Notes under the pieces: model-generated
Seen by the model: only the letters and a program-made list of their open reading frames with translations
Told to the model about the DNA's origin: nothing
The model's database searches: none
Translations under genes and position numbers: made by a program
Shown here: piece by piece, positions 26,528 through 35,467 of the stretch
Layout of the letters: each line of letters begins with the position of its first letter
How positions within the stretch are numbered: position 1 is the stretch's first letter
NCBI RefSeq assembly: GCF_000296505.1
Contig: NZ_JH815208.1
Location: 257,003 to 321,002, forward strand
Direction: 5' to 3'
Source of the DNA: Schaalia turicensis ACS-279-V-Col4
Lineage (GTDB): Bacteria; Actinomycetota; Actinomycetes; Actinomycetales; Actinomycetaceae
DNA length: 64,000 nt

Positions 26528-27580
26528 ATGAGCACCAGCCAGCCCCACACCCCATTACAAGAAACAACTGATACTGCGATGAGCGAGCCAGTCTCTACGG
26601 TGACACCACCGTGGTATAAGCGCCCGCCCATTATTGCCACCATCGCCGTAGCACTCATCGCCGTGCTGGTTGTGGTTGGGGTGGTATGGAAAACCCACAC
26701 TGATACGTTGAGCGCGCGCGAGGAATACCAGGCGACCCAGGCCACCTATCAGCAGACCTTGACCGAACTTGACCAGACTAAGACGCAAGCCAAAGCGCTT
26801 ATTGATCTAGTGGCTCAGCGTGCTTTAGACACTGACACCACGGCTCTAGCCGTGGCGGTAGAAGAAGCAGACGCACTTTCAAGCGTTGAGGCCCAGGATG
26901 CTTCCGCGTTAGGACGTGAACAAGCCAAAGAAGCTACGCGCGCGGTCAAGGACGCCCAAGGGGAGGCTCAAAGCGTGCTTGATAAGCTCACTGCTTCATT
27001 TGCTGGCGTGCGCGAACACGTCGCGGCCGCGGCTACAACCACTTTTGACCAGGGGATAAAAACCCTGAATGAGGCAATCGAAGCCGCTGGCATGGCTAAT
27101 CGTGAAGGCGTAGAAACGAGCGTGACCGACCAGCTTGATACTGCACTGAAAGAAGCTCAAGCACTCGACCAAGCCGAGCCTGAAACGCTGGAGGCCGTGG
27201 CTGATATTGAGGCTGTGTTTACCCGCGCAGACCAAGCAGGCACAGTAGCCAAAACCCTAAGCGATGCCACCACAGCGGTAAACGACGCGGCCACAGCCTA
27301 CACACAAGCCCAACAGGCTCAAAGCACGGGCGGATACGACGAAGGCAATGGTGGTGGCTACAGCGCCAGTAACTACAGCAACTCGAACGCAGGTGGCAAT
27401 GGAGGCGGTGGCTACAGCGGTGGTAGTGGTGACGTGTGCGGCGGCGGACCATACTGCTATAACCCAAACTTCCCCGAATGGATACAAGCCACCGACGACG
27501 GAAGCTGGCACCACCAGGTGCAGCCAGATGAGAATGGAAATTGGACGAACGATCACGGATGTATCGCTGGATGTGACTAG
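26528..27580 (+). CDS. Membrane-anchored coiled-coil protein with Gly/Ser-rich Cys tail
   Basis: 350 residues. A short cytosolic segment, one membrane helix (PIIATIAVALIAVLVVVGVVW), then about 190 residues of Ala/Glu/Gln-rich coiled coil outside. A Gly/Asn/Ser linker (GGGYSASNYSNSNAGGN) follows, and a carboxyl domain with four cysteines (VCGGGPYCY and GCIAGCD). Similar proteins occur on actinobacterial mobile elements, often mislabelled as colicin transporters. The ATG at 26528 has AAGGAAAAC before it. A role in mating contact is possible but not shown. Confidence 0.75.
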   Translation: MSTSQPHTPLQETTDTAMSEPVSTVTPPWYKRPPIIATIAVALIAVLVVVGVVWKTHTDTLSAREEYQATQATYQQTLTELDQTKTQAKALIDLVAQRALDTDTTALAVAVEEADALSSVEAQDASALGREQAKEATRAVKDAQGEAQSVLDKLTASFAGVREHVAAAATTTFDQGIKTLNEAIEAAGMANREGVETSVTDQLDTALKEAQALDQAEPETLEAVADIEAVFTRADQAGTVAKTLSDATTAVNDAATAYTQAQQAQSTGGYDEGNGGGYSASNYSNSNAGGNGGGGYSGGSGDVCGGGPYCYNPNFPEWIQATDDGSWHHQVQPDENGNWTNDHGCIAGCD

Positions 27581-27634
27581 CAACCTGCGAATCCGATGAG
27601 TCCAGGGGGCGCCCGACCGGGTGCCCCCTTACTT

Positions 27635-27662
27635 TGTGCGCGCACACTCCACGTAATAGGTG
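27635..27662 (+). promoter_or_regulatory. ICE operator/promoter site 1
   Basis: Palindrome TGTGCGCGCACA (27635-27646) followed by CTCCACGTAATAGGT. It precedes the first surface-protein gene; the usual ATG 15 bases beyond the palindrome is replaced by TGAAG here, with GTG at 27660. Confidence 0.7.
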
Positions 27663-27719
27663 AAGCCCCTGAATGGGTTTCGTGATCGATCATCAAACCT
27701 ATATGAAAGTGGAGTAGTG

Positions 27720-29990
27720 ATGAGTATTCCTATGACCACGCACGCTCAAGACGCGCCTCGCGCCACTAAGGGCGGGCTGGCCTACCGGCTAGCTCTCGCT
27801 TTGACAGCGCTTGCTCTTATCTTTGTCGGCTCTCTGAGTGCCCTACCGGCTCACGCGGCAGGCTCTTGGGTGCGCGGCGTGCCTATTGGAGGAAGTGTTG
27901 GCTGGCTTGGCACGTGGATTCCCTACCAAGGCCAGCCCATCCCAGGTCTGTGTATTCAGGCCGACGCGGTCAACCCCTCGGCGGCAGTTGCCGTCACCCC
28001 CGGAGAGCTGACGAGTCAGCCTGGCCTTAGCCGTCCGGCTGATCTGAGTGTTGATATTGCTCAGATGGCGTACATCATGAAGTGGTACACGCCAAAGTCC
28101 TTAGAGTTTTCAAATACTGACGTAGACGCGGCCGCCACAGGCTTCCTTGCACACGTGAACTTTGAAAACTCGGGTCGCGCTCAAGCGAATGTCAATGAGC
28201 TACTCCAACTCACGCCGACTAACATTCAAAACCGGGCGCGCCAAATGGTCGCAGAAGCCAAAGCGGCCGGTGTCGTCGGATGGGAAGCAGGTGAACCAGA
28301 AACCACCAACCACATGTACGGGACATTCAACGGAATTCAGGTACGCAACTCAAGCGGTTCGCCTGTATCCGGCTACCCATTCACCGCGACCTTAAACGGT
28401 CCAGCCGTATTCGACGAAACGGGTACTAATACTTACACTGGCACGACCGCCAGCACTCCAATCAATGGAATCAAGTGGCACTCAACCGCCAACGGCAAAG
28501 TCTTTGCTGATGTTACTTACAGTAACGTTCCCGCCCCTGTTCTCGGCTATGCGTCGCCTGGCGGTGGCAGGCAGGACGTGATTTTCGATATTGAGAGAGT
28601 TACATCTAAGACCGTTCAGTCTCCAACGTGGGATGTTATCTTCGATTTCCGCCCCCAAGGCCTCTCAAATGTGGATACCGCTAAGGTCATTGACAGCGGC
28701 GCTGAGCTGACTGACACGTTCACCCCGAACGCTGACCCGAACTACGGGGACGGTAAGTGGCTCAACATCGATGGCACCAATGTGCCCGTGAACTACCGCG
28801 CAAGCCTCTACTACATCGACCCCCTCGCTCCAGCAGAACAGAGCGATACCGTGCCAGAAGGCGCAGAACTCATCAAGTCCGTCATCGTCAAAGCCAACGG
28901 GCCTGAAACGGTGCTTACCGCTAGCGCAGGGGCCGCACCCAAGGACGGTTTCTACACGTGGGTGTGGGAAGTAAAAGCCGATGACCAGGACGCTGCTTGG
29001 TCTCAGTACATTAAGGCCGACTTTGTTGACGACTATGGCATGGCAGACGAAACCACGTCAGTAAGACACCCAGCTCAGATTGATTCGAAGTTGAGTGTGC
29101 GTGACACCAAGGCGGGTACCTACCTAGTAGATGACGTGTTCGTCACCGGAATGCCCTCCGATCACCCCAACTTTGAAGGCGCAGCCGGATTCAAGGCAGA
29201 CGAGAAACTCATCTCTCACGAGGTCTTGTTTTTCCCCGCTGGCCTTAAAGTAACCGAAGCGAACCGCGACAAGGCTGAAAAGATTGGTCAAACCGTCACC
29301 ATTGCCGCTAAGAACGGTGTCTACCCCAGCGTTGGTGACACGTCGTGGATCGCTAAGAAGGGTGCAGACGGCAAGCTAGTAGCCGGCACCTACGTATTCA
29401 TCTCTACTTTCGCCGGTGATGACCGCGTAACCCCATTGGCTACTTCTGTAGAGGATGTGACCGAGCAGTTCACTATCACAGCTGATGGGCCGAAGCTCAA
29501 GACCACGTTCACCGGCGAAAACGGTGAAAAAACCTTGAAGCCTGGCAAGGACACGAAGCTGGTTGACAAGGTGTGTGACGCGAACGAGAAACTTGTTCCC
29601 GGAACTGAATACACCTTGAGGCTCAAGGTTCACAACAAGACCACCGGCAAGATGGTCATGGTAGACGGCACAGAGTATGAAGCGACCGCGAAGTTCACGC
29701 CCAACACTCCGCAAGACTGCGGGAAGGTAGTAGCCAACCTGGACACTACCGGCATGGCAAACACCCAGCTTGTTGCCTTTGAATACGTCTACGACGCAGA
29801 CGGGCAGCTCGTGGGCACCCACGCGGATGCTGATGACACGGATCAGACCATTAAGCTCGCAGCCGCTGACAACTCCGGTGGCGGGTCGGCCCTGGCCAAG
29901 ACCGGCGCAAACCTCGCACCGCTAGGCGTAGCCGCACTACTAGCCACGGGTGGTGCAGGTGCCCTCGTAGCTAAGCGACGCAAGAACTAA
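27720..29990 (+). CDS. Sortase-anchored surface protein with thioester-like and VaFE-type domains
   Basis: 756 residues, exported. The signal peptide is basic then hydrophobic (LALALTALALIFVGSLSALPAHA). Residues about 60-190 resemble a Gram-positive thioester adhesin domain, with Cys in PGLCIQAD and Gln in DIAQMAYIMKWY. The middle holds beta-rich repeats. Near the end lies a VaFE-type repeat (TTFTGENGEKTLKPGKDTKLV). The sorting signal is LAKTG, a hydrophobic stretch, then KRRKN. ATG 27720 has GTGGAG before it; the frame is open from GTG 27660, close to the operator. It may bind host surfaces or recipient cells. Confidence 0.85.
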   Translation: MSIPMTTHAQDAPRATKGGLAYRLALALTALALIFVGSLSALPAHAAGSWVRGVPIGGSVGWLGTWIPYQGQPIPGLCIQADAVNPSAAVAVTPGELTSQPGLSRPADLSVDIAQMAYIMKWYTPKSLEFSNTDVDAAATGFLAHVNFENSGRAQANVNELLQLTPTNIQNRARQMVAEAKAAGVVGWEAGEPETTNHMYGTFNGIQVRNSSGSPVSGYPFTATLNGPAVFDETGTNTYTGTTASTPINGIKWHSTANGKVFADVTYSNVPAPVLGYASPGGGRQDVIFDIERVTSKTVQSPTWDVIFDFRPQGLSNVDTAKVIDSGAELTDTFTPNADPNYGDGKWLNIDGTNVPVNYRASLYYIDPLAPAEQSDTVPEGAELIKSVIVKANGPETVLTASAGAAPKDGFYTWVWEVKADDQDAAWSQYIKADFVDDYGMADETTSVRHPAQIDSKLSVRDTKAGTYLVDDVFVTGMPSDHPNFEGAAGFKADEKLISHEVLFFPAGLKVTEANRDKAEKIGQTVTIAAKNGVYPSVGDTSWIAKKGADGKLVAGTYVFISTFAGDDRVTPLATSVEDVTEQFTITADGPKLKTTFTGENGEKTLKPGKDTKLVDKVCDANEKLVPGTEYTLRLKVHNKTTGKMVMVDGTEYEATAKFTPNTPQDCGKVVANLDTTGMANTQLVAFEYVYDADGQLVGTHADADDTDQTIKLAAADNSGGGSALAKTGANLAPLGVAALLATGGAGALVAKRRKN

Positions 29991-30013
29991 CCCACAAGAT
30001 CCCCTCCAGGGAT

Positions 30014-30060
30014 AGTTAAGGCCCGCACCTTTTGGTGCGGGCCTTAACTGTGCGCGCACA
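30014..30060 (+). terminator. Terminator-operator cassette, copy 1
   Basis: Hairpin AGTTAAGGCCCGCACC / complement with TTTT loop (30014-30049), fused directly to the TGTGCGCGCACA palindrome (30049-30060) and CCCTACGCAGTAGGT. This ends the first surface-protein gene and starts the next unit. Nearly identical copies are at 31379 and 32587. Confidence 0.85.
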
Positions 30061-30125
30061 CCCTACGCAGTAGGTGAAGTCCCAAGCGCGGACTGAAACA
30101 AACACCGGTGACGAACAGGAAAACA

Positions 30126-31355
30126 GTGTCTAGACTCAAAACACTCATGAAAACTACGGCTATGACCATCACAGCCACAGCCGTGCTAGCAACAAGCGCA
30201 GGACTTGCAGCTAACGCCCTACCTCCCGAATCAAAAGACAGCGCGTTAGAAGAAGTCGGGCAAGGCTACCACCTACAAATCGATGACAGCCTTGTGTGGT
30301 TTGGAGGATTGAAAAACCCAGACGGACATGACCCCCTCATCTGGTCCACCATCTTCACCAATAAAATCCCCTACGACTCGCAAGGCTACTTTCTTAACAC
30401 AACCAACGTTGATAACCACCAAGACCCCCAACTCAGTGTGACTGGCACACAGATGGGGTGGATTCTAGCCACCTACGAATCTGTTAATACCGCCCAGTCT
30501 CGCGCCGCCATATCACTGCTTAACCGGCTCAACTTTGACGGTTCGATGTACGCGCTCGACCCTAGCCACGACCCGAACTCAGAACTGCTCCGACCCGCAC
30601 GTGAGCGCGCAGCCAAGGCCACGGCGGCCATGCAACAAGAGCATCCCGATGTGGTGGAACTAGCGAAAAAATACGTTAACCAAGCAGTAAACGCATCACC
30701 CGAAAAGTTCGGCTCACCAACCGTCCAAGGCGATGGCACGTCCGAGGGAACTATTAACCTGCGTTGGATCAACGCCCTAGGCAAACCCTGTCAAGGACTT
30801 AAAGCCACGGCCACGCTAGATGGCCCGGCCGTATTCAAAGACAGTGGCACTAAAACATGGCAAGGCGAAAGCACAAGCGAAGGCTTCCAAATACCCTGGA
30901 AATCTACCGGAGCTGGCACTGTTAAAGCCGAAATTGAAATCATGACCGGCTATTACTCTCTCGTTATCCAACTCAATAGGAAAGGACTGACCTCGGTACG
31001 CACAGGCCCCGGCAAAGACACGAGCGAGGCAACCCGGAAACAGGAAATAGAGTTCAACACTGCCGAACCAGAACCTGAGCCCTCGCCAGAACCAGCACCC
31101 TCGCCAGAACCAGCACCCACGCCAGAACCCACACCCACGCCAGAACCAGCACCCACGCCAGAACCAGCACCTTCGCCAGAACCCACACCCTCGCCAGAAC
31201 CTGCACCTTCGCCAGAACCTGCACCCACGCCGGAACCTGAGCCCACACCCCAGCCGCTTGCTCAAACAGGCGCAAACCTCGCACCACTAGGCGTAGCCAC
31301 GCTACTAGCCGCAGGTGGTGCAGCCGCCCTCGTAGCTAAGCGACGCAAAAACTAA
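30126..31355 (+). CDS. Second sortase-anchored surface protein with Pro-rich stalk
   Basis: 409 residues, paralogous to the previous surface protein in its first domain and in its last 32 residues. Signal peptide [18 protein letters not shown]. The thioester-like domain keeps the Gln region ([12 protein letters not shown]) but has no Cys at the expected place ([11 protein letters not shown]), so it cannot form the bond. Residues about 310-380 are a Pro-Glu-Pro stalk (PEPAPTPEP units) likely to span the wall, then LAQTG, a membrane helix and KRRKN. AGGA at 30117-30120 supports GTG 30126; GTG 30108 and ATG 30147 are alternatives. Confidence 0.8.
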   Translation: MSRLKTLMKTTAMTITATAVLATSAGLAANALPPESKDSALEEVGQGYHLQIDDSLVWFGGLKNPDGHDPLIWSTIFTNKIPYDSQGYFLNTTNVDNHQDPQLSVTGTQMGWILATYESVNTAQSRAAISLLNRLNFDGSMYALDPSHDPNSELLRPARERAAKATAAMQQEHPDVVELAKKYVNQAVNASPEKFGSPTVQGDGTSEGTINLRWINALGKPCQGLKATATLDGPAVFKDSGTKTWQGESTSEGFQIPWKSTGAGTVKAEIEIMTGYYSLVIQLNRKGLTSVRTGPGKDTSEATRKQEIEFNTAEPEPEPSPEPAPSPEPAPTPEPTPTPEPAPTPEPAPSPEPTPSPEPAPSPEPAPTPEPEPTPQPLAQTGANLAPLGVATLLAAGGAAALVAKRRKN

Positions 31356-31378
31356 CCCCACAGGCCCCTCCAAGAGAT

Positions 31379-31442
31379 AGTTAAGGCCCGCACCTTTTGG
31401 TGCGGGCCTTAACTCTGTGCGCGCACACCCTACGTAATAGGT
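31379..31442 (+). terminator. Terminator-operator cassette, copy 2
   Basis: Same hairpin (31379-31414) and palindrome TGTGCGCGCACA (31416-31427), then CCCTACGTAATAGGT and an ATG 15 bases past the palindrome. Precedes the leader peptide and Dam-type methylase. Confidence 0.85.
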
Positions 31443-31481
31443 ATGAGCGAAAACCAACTGCACAAACAAGGCACTGCATGA
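31443..31481 (+). CDS. 12-codon leader peptide before the methylase
   Basis: The ATG immediately after the promoter opens a 12-residue frame (MSENQLHKQGTA) whose stop overlaps the methylase start as ATGA. Its first four codons are the same as those of the nrdH gene behind cassette copy 3. It is probably the remains of an nrdH start captured when the methylase was inserted, now used to couple translation. Confidence 0.55.
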   Translation: MSENQLHKQGTA

Positions 31482-32347
31482 GGAATCTATCTCCCCTGCG
31501 ATACCCCGGTGGAAAAGTGCGCCTCGCACCCTTTTTCGCCCAGCTCCTGGCTATCCAGGACCCCGTTCCCATCCGATACGCAGAACCCTTCGCTGGAGGC
31601 GCTGGTGCAGCCTTACGCCTCCTCGACGAAGAGTGCGTCTCCCACATCCACATCAATGATGTCCACCCCGGCATCGCGGCCTTCTGGCGCTCCGTAACTA
31701 CTCACTCCGATGAATTCATCCAGCTCATCGAAACAACGGAGGTCACTATCAGTCAATGGCACGAACAGCGCGCAATCTTTGAAGCGGGCCCCAATGGAGA
31801 CGATCTCGCCCTCGGCTTCGCCACTTTCTTCCTCAATCGCACCAACCGATCTGGCATCCTCACTGCACGCCCCATCGGTGGACTCAACCAGACCGGCAGA
31901 TGGCTCATCGATGCCCGCTACAACAAACAAGGACTCATCTCGCGCATCAAACGCATCCAAGAATTAGCCGACCACATCACCGTGACCGAGCTTGATGCGC
32001 TCGATTTCCTTGACAGTATCGAGCACTACGAGGACAACATCTTTGTTTACGCTGACCCCCCATACGTCGTCCAGGGGAACAAGCTCTATCTCCACGCCTT
32101 CAATGCTGACGACCACAAAACCCTCGCCGATAAAATTCTGAGCGCTCCATACCCTTGGGTTCTCACCTACGATGATGAAAAAATCATCTGGCAAGATCTA
32201 TACGGAGCCGAACGTTGTGCTCGCTTCAACCTCGCTCATACCGCACAAAACAGTCATATCGGGACAGAAACCATCATCTACGGGCCAACGATTAACGTTC
32301 CTCGCACTCAGGAAATCACCCCCGGCGTACAAGCCAATTGGATCTAA
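31478..32347 (+). CDS. Dam-type DNA adenine methyltransferase (orphan)
   Basis: 289 residues. The SAM-binding motif is YAEPFAGGAGAALRLL near residue 30-45 after SPLRYPGGKVRLAPFF. The catalytic motif DPPY is in VYADPPYVVQGN near residue 195. The order matches class D12 (alpha) N6-adenine methylases. No restriction enzyme is nearby, so it may protect the ICE from host restriction or act in regulation. The ATG overlaps the leader stop. Flanked by cassette copies 2 and 3, which marks it as exchangeable cargo. Confidence 0.88.
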   Translation: MRNLSPLRYPGGKVRLAPFFAQLLAIQDPVPIRYAEPFAGGAGAALRLLDEECVSHIHINDVHPGIAAFWRSVTTHSDEFIQLIETTEVTISQWHEQRAIFEAGPNGDDLALGFATFFLNRTNRSGILTARPIGGLNQTGRWLIDARYNKQGLISRIKRIQELADHITVTELDALDFLDSIEHYEDNIFVYADPPYVVQGNKLYLHAFNADDHKTLADKILSAPYPWVLTYDDEKIIWQDLYGAERCARFNLAHTAQNSHIGTETIIYGPTINVPRTQEITPGVQANWI

Positions 32348-32586
32348 CCTCATTAGCCAAAAGACTCAATCGGCGTACTCATGACGTCGCGAACGCTCTG
32401 GGTCAAATGAGCGCCGTGCCGGGTAGGCGAGGCTTTCTTGGACGTGCACCATTTACGTGTGTGCCTGATCGCTTTAGGGCTGACAGGCCTGTCTTGCGAT
32501 GGAAGCCAGAACCTGAGCCCTCGTCCACTACAACCAGCAAGGCCACAAATGGCTCCGCACCCCTCTCTCTGGCCCCTTCCAGGGAT
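32348..32586. other. Gap with decayed remnants
   Basis: No convincing gene. CCAGAACCTGAGCCCTCG at about 32507-32524 repeats the start of the Pro-rich stalk of the second surface gene (around 31067). The bases just before the hairpin match the 3' flank of the surface genes, so this is the trimmed end of a former copy. Confidence 0.55.
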
Positions 32587-32650
32587 AGTTAAGGCCCGCA
32601 CCTTTTGGTGCGGGCCTTAACTCTGTGCGCGCACAACCTACGTAGTAGGT
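32587..32650 (+). terminator. Terminator-operator cassette, copy 3
   Basis: Same hairpin (32587-32622) and palindrome TGTGCGCGCACA (32624-32635), then ACCTACGTAGTAGGT directly joined to the nrdH ATG at 32651. No ribosome-binding site fits, which suggests a leaderless message. Confidence 0.85.
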
Positions 32651-33013
32651 ATGAGCGAAAACATTACTATTTACACCACCCCGCACTGTCCAGGGTGTGC
32701 CCTGACCCAACGCAAGTTGGACAAGGCAGGAATCACCTACAACGCCATTGACTTAAGCAAGCGACCCGACCTGGTAGAACAGTTCAAAAACGAAGGCCTC
32801 CTATCAGCCCCGATCATAGAAACCCAAACGGGTCGCTCATCTGGGTTTAACCCCCAGCGCATCCGCGAAATCATCGCCCTGGCCACCCCTTACACCAAAC
32901 CAGACCAGGCGGGCCGCGCAAACAATACCGGCCACACAAGCGCTGTCAGCACCCCCAGCCACACGAGGAACCTCGATCACGGTGTAACCACCGAGCAAGG
33001 GCGCGGGCTGTGA
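32651..33013 (+). CDS. NrdH-like glutaredoxin
   Basis: 120 residues. Thioredoxin fold with redox motif CPGC (TTPHCPGCALTQRKLDKAGI) and the SAPI cis-Pro region followed by SGFNPQRI, as in NrdH. The last 40 residues are an unrelated polar tail (TGHTSAVSTPSHTRN). NrdH normally reduces class Ib ribonucleotide reductase. Such single redoxins are common on actinobacterial plasmids; here it could instead serve disulphide chemistry of transfer proteins. The stop overlaps the next start as GTGA. Confidence 0.85.
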   Translation: MSENITIYTTPHCPGCALTQRKLDKAGITYNAIDLSKRPDLVEQFKNEGLLSAPIIETQTGRSSGFNPQRIREIIALATPYTKPDQAGRANNTGHTSAVSTPSHTRNLDHGVTTEQGRGL

Positions 33014-33942
33014 AAACGACACTCATCGCCGCAGCCCCGCTCATGCTCTTGCCTCTGATGATGACTGGAGGCGGAGCCGAAGGAGCAGGAGCGGGCCTAG
33101 AGGGAGTGCCCCCCGAATATGTGCAGGCCGTGATGAAAGCGGGGAGTATCTGCACCGAAATCACGCCCAGCCTCATCGCCGGACAAATCGAGGCTGAATC
33201 CGGGTGGGACGCGAAAGCTGTGAGCCCAGCCGGCGCACAAGGTATCGCTCAGTTCATGCCCGCCACATGGAAATCTCACGGGATAGACGCAAACGGGGAC
33301 GGGGTGGCCGACCCGTTCGACCCTATCGACGCTATCGCCAGCCAAGGCCAGTTCATGTGCAAGCTAGTAGACGCCGTGAAAGCCTACGTCGCGAGCGGGC
33401 AAGCAACAGGAAACGTGGTTGATCTTGCCCTAGCCGCATACAACGCGGGACCAGGAGCAATCCAACAATACCGGGGCATACCCCCATACTCTGAAACCCA
33501 AAACTACGTAACCAAAATCAAACAGCTGGCCAAAAAATACACTCAAAAAAGTGCTTCAGCCTCGTCCGTAGTGGCCACTGCCCAAAAATATCTCGGCACC
33601 CCCTACAAGTGGGGAGGCACCAGCGCGGCCGGACTGGACTGTTCGGGACTCATCGTGCGCGTCTACACCGACCTCGGCAAACCCCTCAACGCGCGAACCG
33701 CCCACGACATCATCACCCGAGCAGGCACACCCATAGACCAATCAGCCCTACAACCAGGCGACCTGATCGGCTTCGCCACTCCGGGCAGCGGCCACTACCA
33801 CCACATCGGCATCTACGCAGGCAAAGACCCCAATGGCAACCGACTCATGATCCACGCCCCCGACGTGGGCGGACACGTCGAACAAATACCCCTCGACACC
33901 CCCTACTGGCTCAGCTTGCACTGGCAAGCCGTCCGCATCTAA
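33010..33942 (+). CDS. Bifunctional cell-wall hydrolase: lytic transglycosylase plus NlpC/P60
   Basis: 310 residues, exported (amino-terminal hydrophobic segment AAPLMLLPLMMTGGG). Residues about 45-160 are an SLT-type transglycosylase (IAGQIEAESGWDAKAVSPAG, IAQFMPATW, LALAAYNAGPGA). Residues about 185-310 are an NlpC/P60 peptidase with the catalytic Cys in GLDCSGLIVRVY, His in YHHIGIYAG, and a third polar residue in MIHAPD. It would open peptidoglycan for the conjugation channel (VirB1-like). GTG at 33010 overlaps nrdH. Confidence 0.9.
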   Translation: MKTTLIAAAPLMLLPLMMTGGGAEGAGAGLEGVPPEYVQAVMKAGSICTEITPSLIAGQIEAESGWDAKAVSPAGAQGIAQFMPATWKSHGIDANGDGVADPFDPIDAIASQGQFMCKLVDAVKAYVASGQATGNVVDLALAAYNAGPGAIQQYRGIPPYSETQNYVTKIKQLAKKYTQKSASASSVVATAQKYLGTPYKWGGTSAAGLDCSGLIVRVYTDLGKPLNARTAHDIITRAGTPIDQSALQPGDLIGFATPGSGHYHHIGIYAGKDPNGNRLMIHAPDVGGHVEQIPLDTPYWLSLHWQAVRI

Positions 33943-33972
33943 CCAACCAAACAACCATTGAGGAGTCCAACA

Positions 33973-34347
33973 GTGAGCTACATAGTACGAGCTGGAAATC
34001 TAGCAGGCCCCGTCAAACTCACCCTCAACGATGACGGCACCCACCACGGGCGCGTAACCGTGATCGTAAACGACCGGGCTAAAGACCCAGAAACCGGCAA
34101 GTGGGAAACCGTGGCCACCACCGGCTACTACCTACGAGTCCACGGGCAGACCGCCGTGAAACTCAAAGACTTCCAAGAGTTAAACGGCAACGCCGCCATC
34201 ATCTTTAGTGGCACCTATCGCGCGCGCACCTACACCAGTCAAGACGGGCAAGAGCGCGTAGCCCACGACGTGTGGGTAGACCACATCGGAGCAGACATTG
34301 CCCTCCAAGAACTACACATCAGCACCAACGACTCCACAAACAACTAA
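33973..34347 (+). CDS. Single-stranded DNA-binding-like protein
   Basis: 124 residues with an OB-fold pattern (strand-rich, TVIVNDRAKDPETGKWETVA, then YYLRVHGQTAVKL and AIIFSGTYRARTY). The short acidic tail of housekeeping SSB is absent, as is usual for mobile-element SSBs. It would protect transferred single strands. Start GTG 33973 with AGGAG in front. Confidence 0.72.
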   Translation: MSYIVRAGNLAGPVKLTLNDDGTHHGRVTVIVNDRAKDPETGKWETVATTGYYLRVHGQTAVKLKDFQELNGNAAIIFSGTYRARTYTSQDGQERVAHDVWVDHIGADIALQELHISTNDSTNN

Positions 34348-34360
34348 CCAGGAGATTCAA

Positions 34361-34495
34361 ATGGACAACCAATACACCACGCTAGAACTCGTAGAAACCC
34401 TCATCGAGCAGGTCCAAGCCCAGCAAGACCAGATCGAACAGCTCTCACAACGCCTCCAGGCTCTTGAAGCTCAAAGTGGCAAGGTAGGCAACTAA
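34361..34495 (+). CDS. 44-residue coiled-coil protein
   Basis: A very short frame, almost all heptad helix (LVETLIEQVQAQQDQIEQL). Well-placed AGGAG ribosome-binding site at about 34350. It lies between ssb and the ArdC-like gene and is probably cotranscribed. Unknown role; dimerisation is likely. Confidence 0.6.
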   Translation: MDNQYTTLELVETLIEQVQAQQDQIEQLSQRLQALEAQSGKVGN

Positions 34496-34497
34496 TC

Positions 34498-35412
34498 ATG
34501 GCCACCCGCAGCAAAGAAGAAGCCAAAGAAGAACGCGAAGCCAAACTCGCCAAAGCTCACGAAGAAATCGCCGCAGCAGCTGCCCGGTTCAAAGACACCC
34601 AAACATGGAAAGACATGCTGGACTACATGGCGAAAATGCCCCAGTACTCCTTCCGCAACCTCGTGTGGCTCCACACCCAAGCCCACCAGCGCGGAAGCAA
34701 GGAAACTTCGTTTGCTTCCTACACAGCGTGGAAAAAGCTAGGTAGACACGTCCAAAAAGGAGAAAAAAGCTACCACGTCCTAGCACCCGTCACCTACAAG
34801 CTCCCCTTCCTCAAAGATGAGGACCGGCCAATAGACAAAAGCGAGCTAGAAAAGTACGACAAGAAAGACATTATCTGGAAGCCCGCCGTCACAGGGTTTA
34901 CCGTGCGCCCCACGTTTGGCTACCACCAAACCGAAGGTGAACCGATCAAAGGCAAAGACCTACCCCAAGTAACCGGAGAGCGCTCTGAGCAGTTATGGCA
35001 GCGCGCGAAACAGATTGTGGCTGATCTTGGGTACAAGTATGAAGAAACCACGCGCAAAGCTCTTGGTGGCGCATACGGGGTAACAATGCGGCCGATGATC
35101 GAGGGGCAAGGTGAGAAAACCATCGCGGTAGCCACCGACGCGCCTGAGGCCCACCAGTTCAAGACTCTTATTCACGAGATCAGTCACGCGCGACTCCACA
35201 TGGACCAAGCAGATCAAACTGAGTCCATGCATAGGGGGATCAAAGAAGTAGAAGCCGAATCATGCGCCTACCTAGTCAGTAAATACTTCGGCCTCGACAC
35301 AGCCGAATACTCCACCGGATACATCGCCGGGTGGGCAGACGCAGACGAAAAAACCATCCTCGCCACCCGGCGCACACCACACCAAACCGCGAGCCTATCC
35401 CTACACAGATAG
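34498..35412 (+). CDS. ArdC-like antirestriction protein with metalloprotease domain
   Basis: 304 residues. Residues 1-120 form the ArdC amino-terminal ssDNA-binding domain (WKDMLDYMAKMPQYSFRNLV and GRHVQKGEKSYHVLAP). Residues about 190-285 are a zinc metallopeptidase with HEISH in LIHEISHARLH, then EVEAESCAYLVSKYFGLDT and YIAGWADADEK. The tail after that is shorter and different from what I recall of the family. The group protects incoming DNA from restriction and can assist transfer. Confidence 0.85.
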   Translation: MATRSKEEAKEEREAKLAKAHEEIAAAAARFKDTQTWKDMLDYMAKMPQYSFRNLVWLHTQAHQRGSKETSFASYTAWKKLGRHVQKGEKSYHVLAPVTYKLPFLKDEDRPIDKSELEKYDKKDIIWKPAVTGFTVRPTFGYHQTEGEPIKGKDLPQVTGERSEQLWQRAKQIVADLGYKYEETTRKALGGAYGVTMRPMIEGQGEKTIAVATDAPEAHQFKTLIHEISHARLHMDQADQTESMHRGIKEVEAESCAYLVSKYFGLDTAEYSTGYIAGWADADEKTILATRRTPHQTASLSLHR

Positions 35413-35467
35413 GAACCAGCAAGCAGGTAACACCATCAGTGGCACCAAGTGGAAATGGGGCATATTC

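Noticed and set aside
31067..31250. Regular repeats resembling a CRISPR array
   Set aside because: They encode the PEPAPTPEP stalk in frame and lack spacers; the same applies to 53980-54120.
32338..32592. 84-residue frame after the Dam-type methylase
   Set aside because: No ribosome-binding site, no family likeness, and it includes a scrap of the Pro-rich repeat and the terminator flank.
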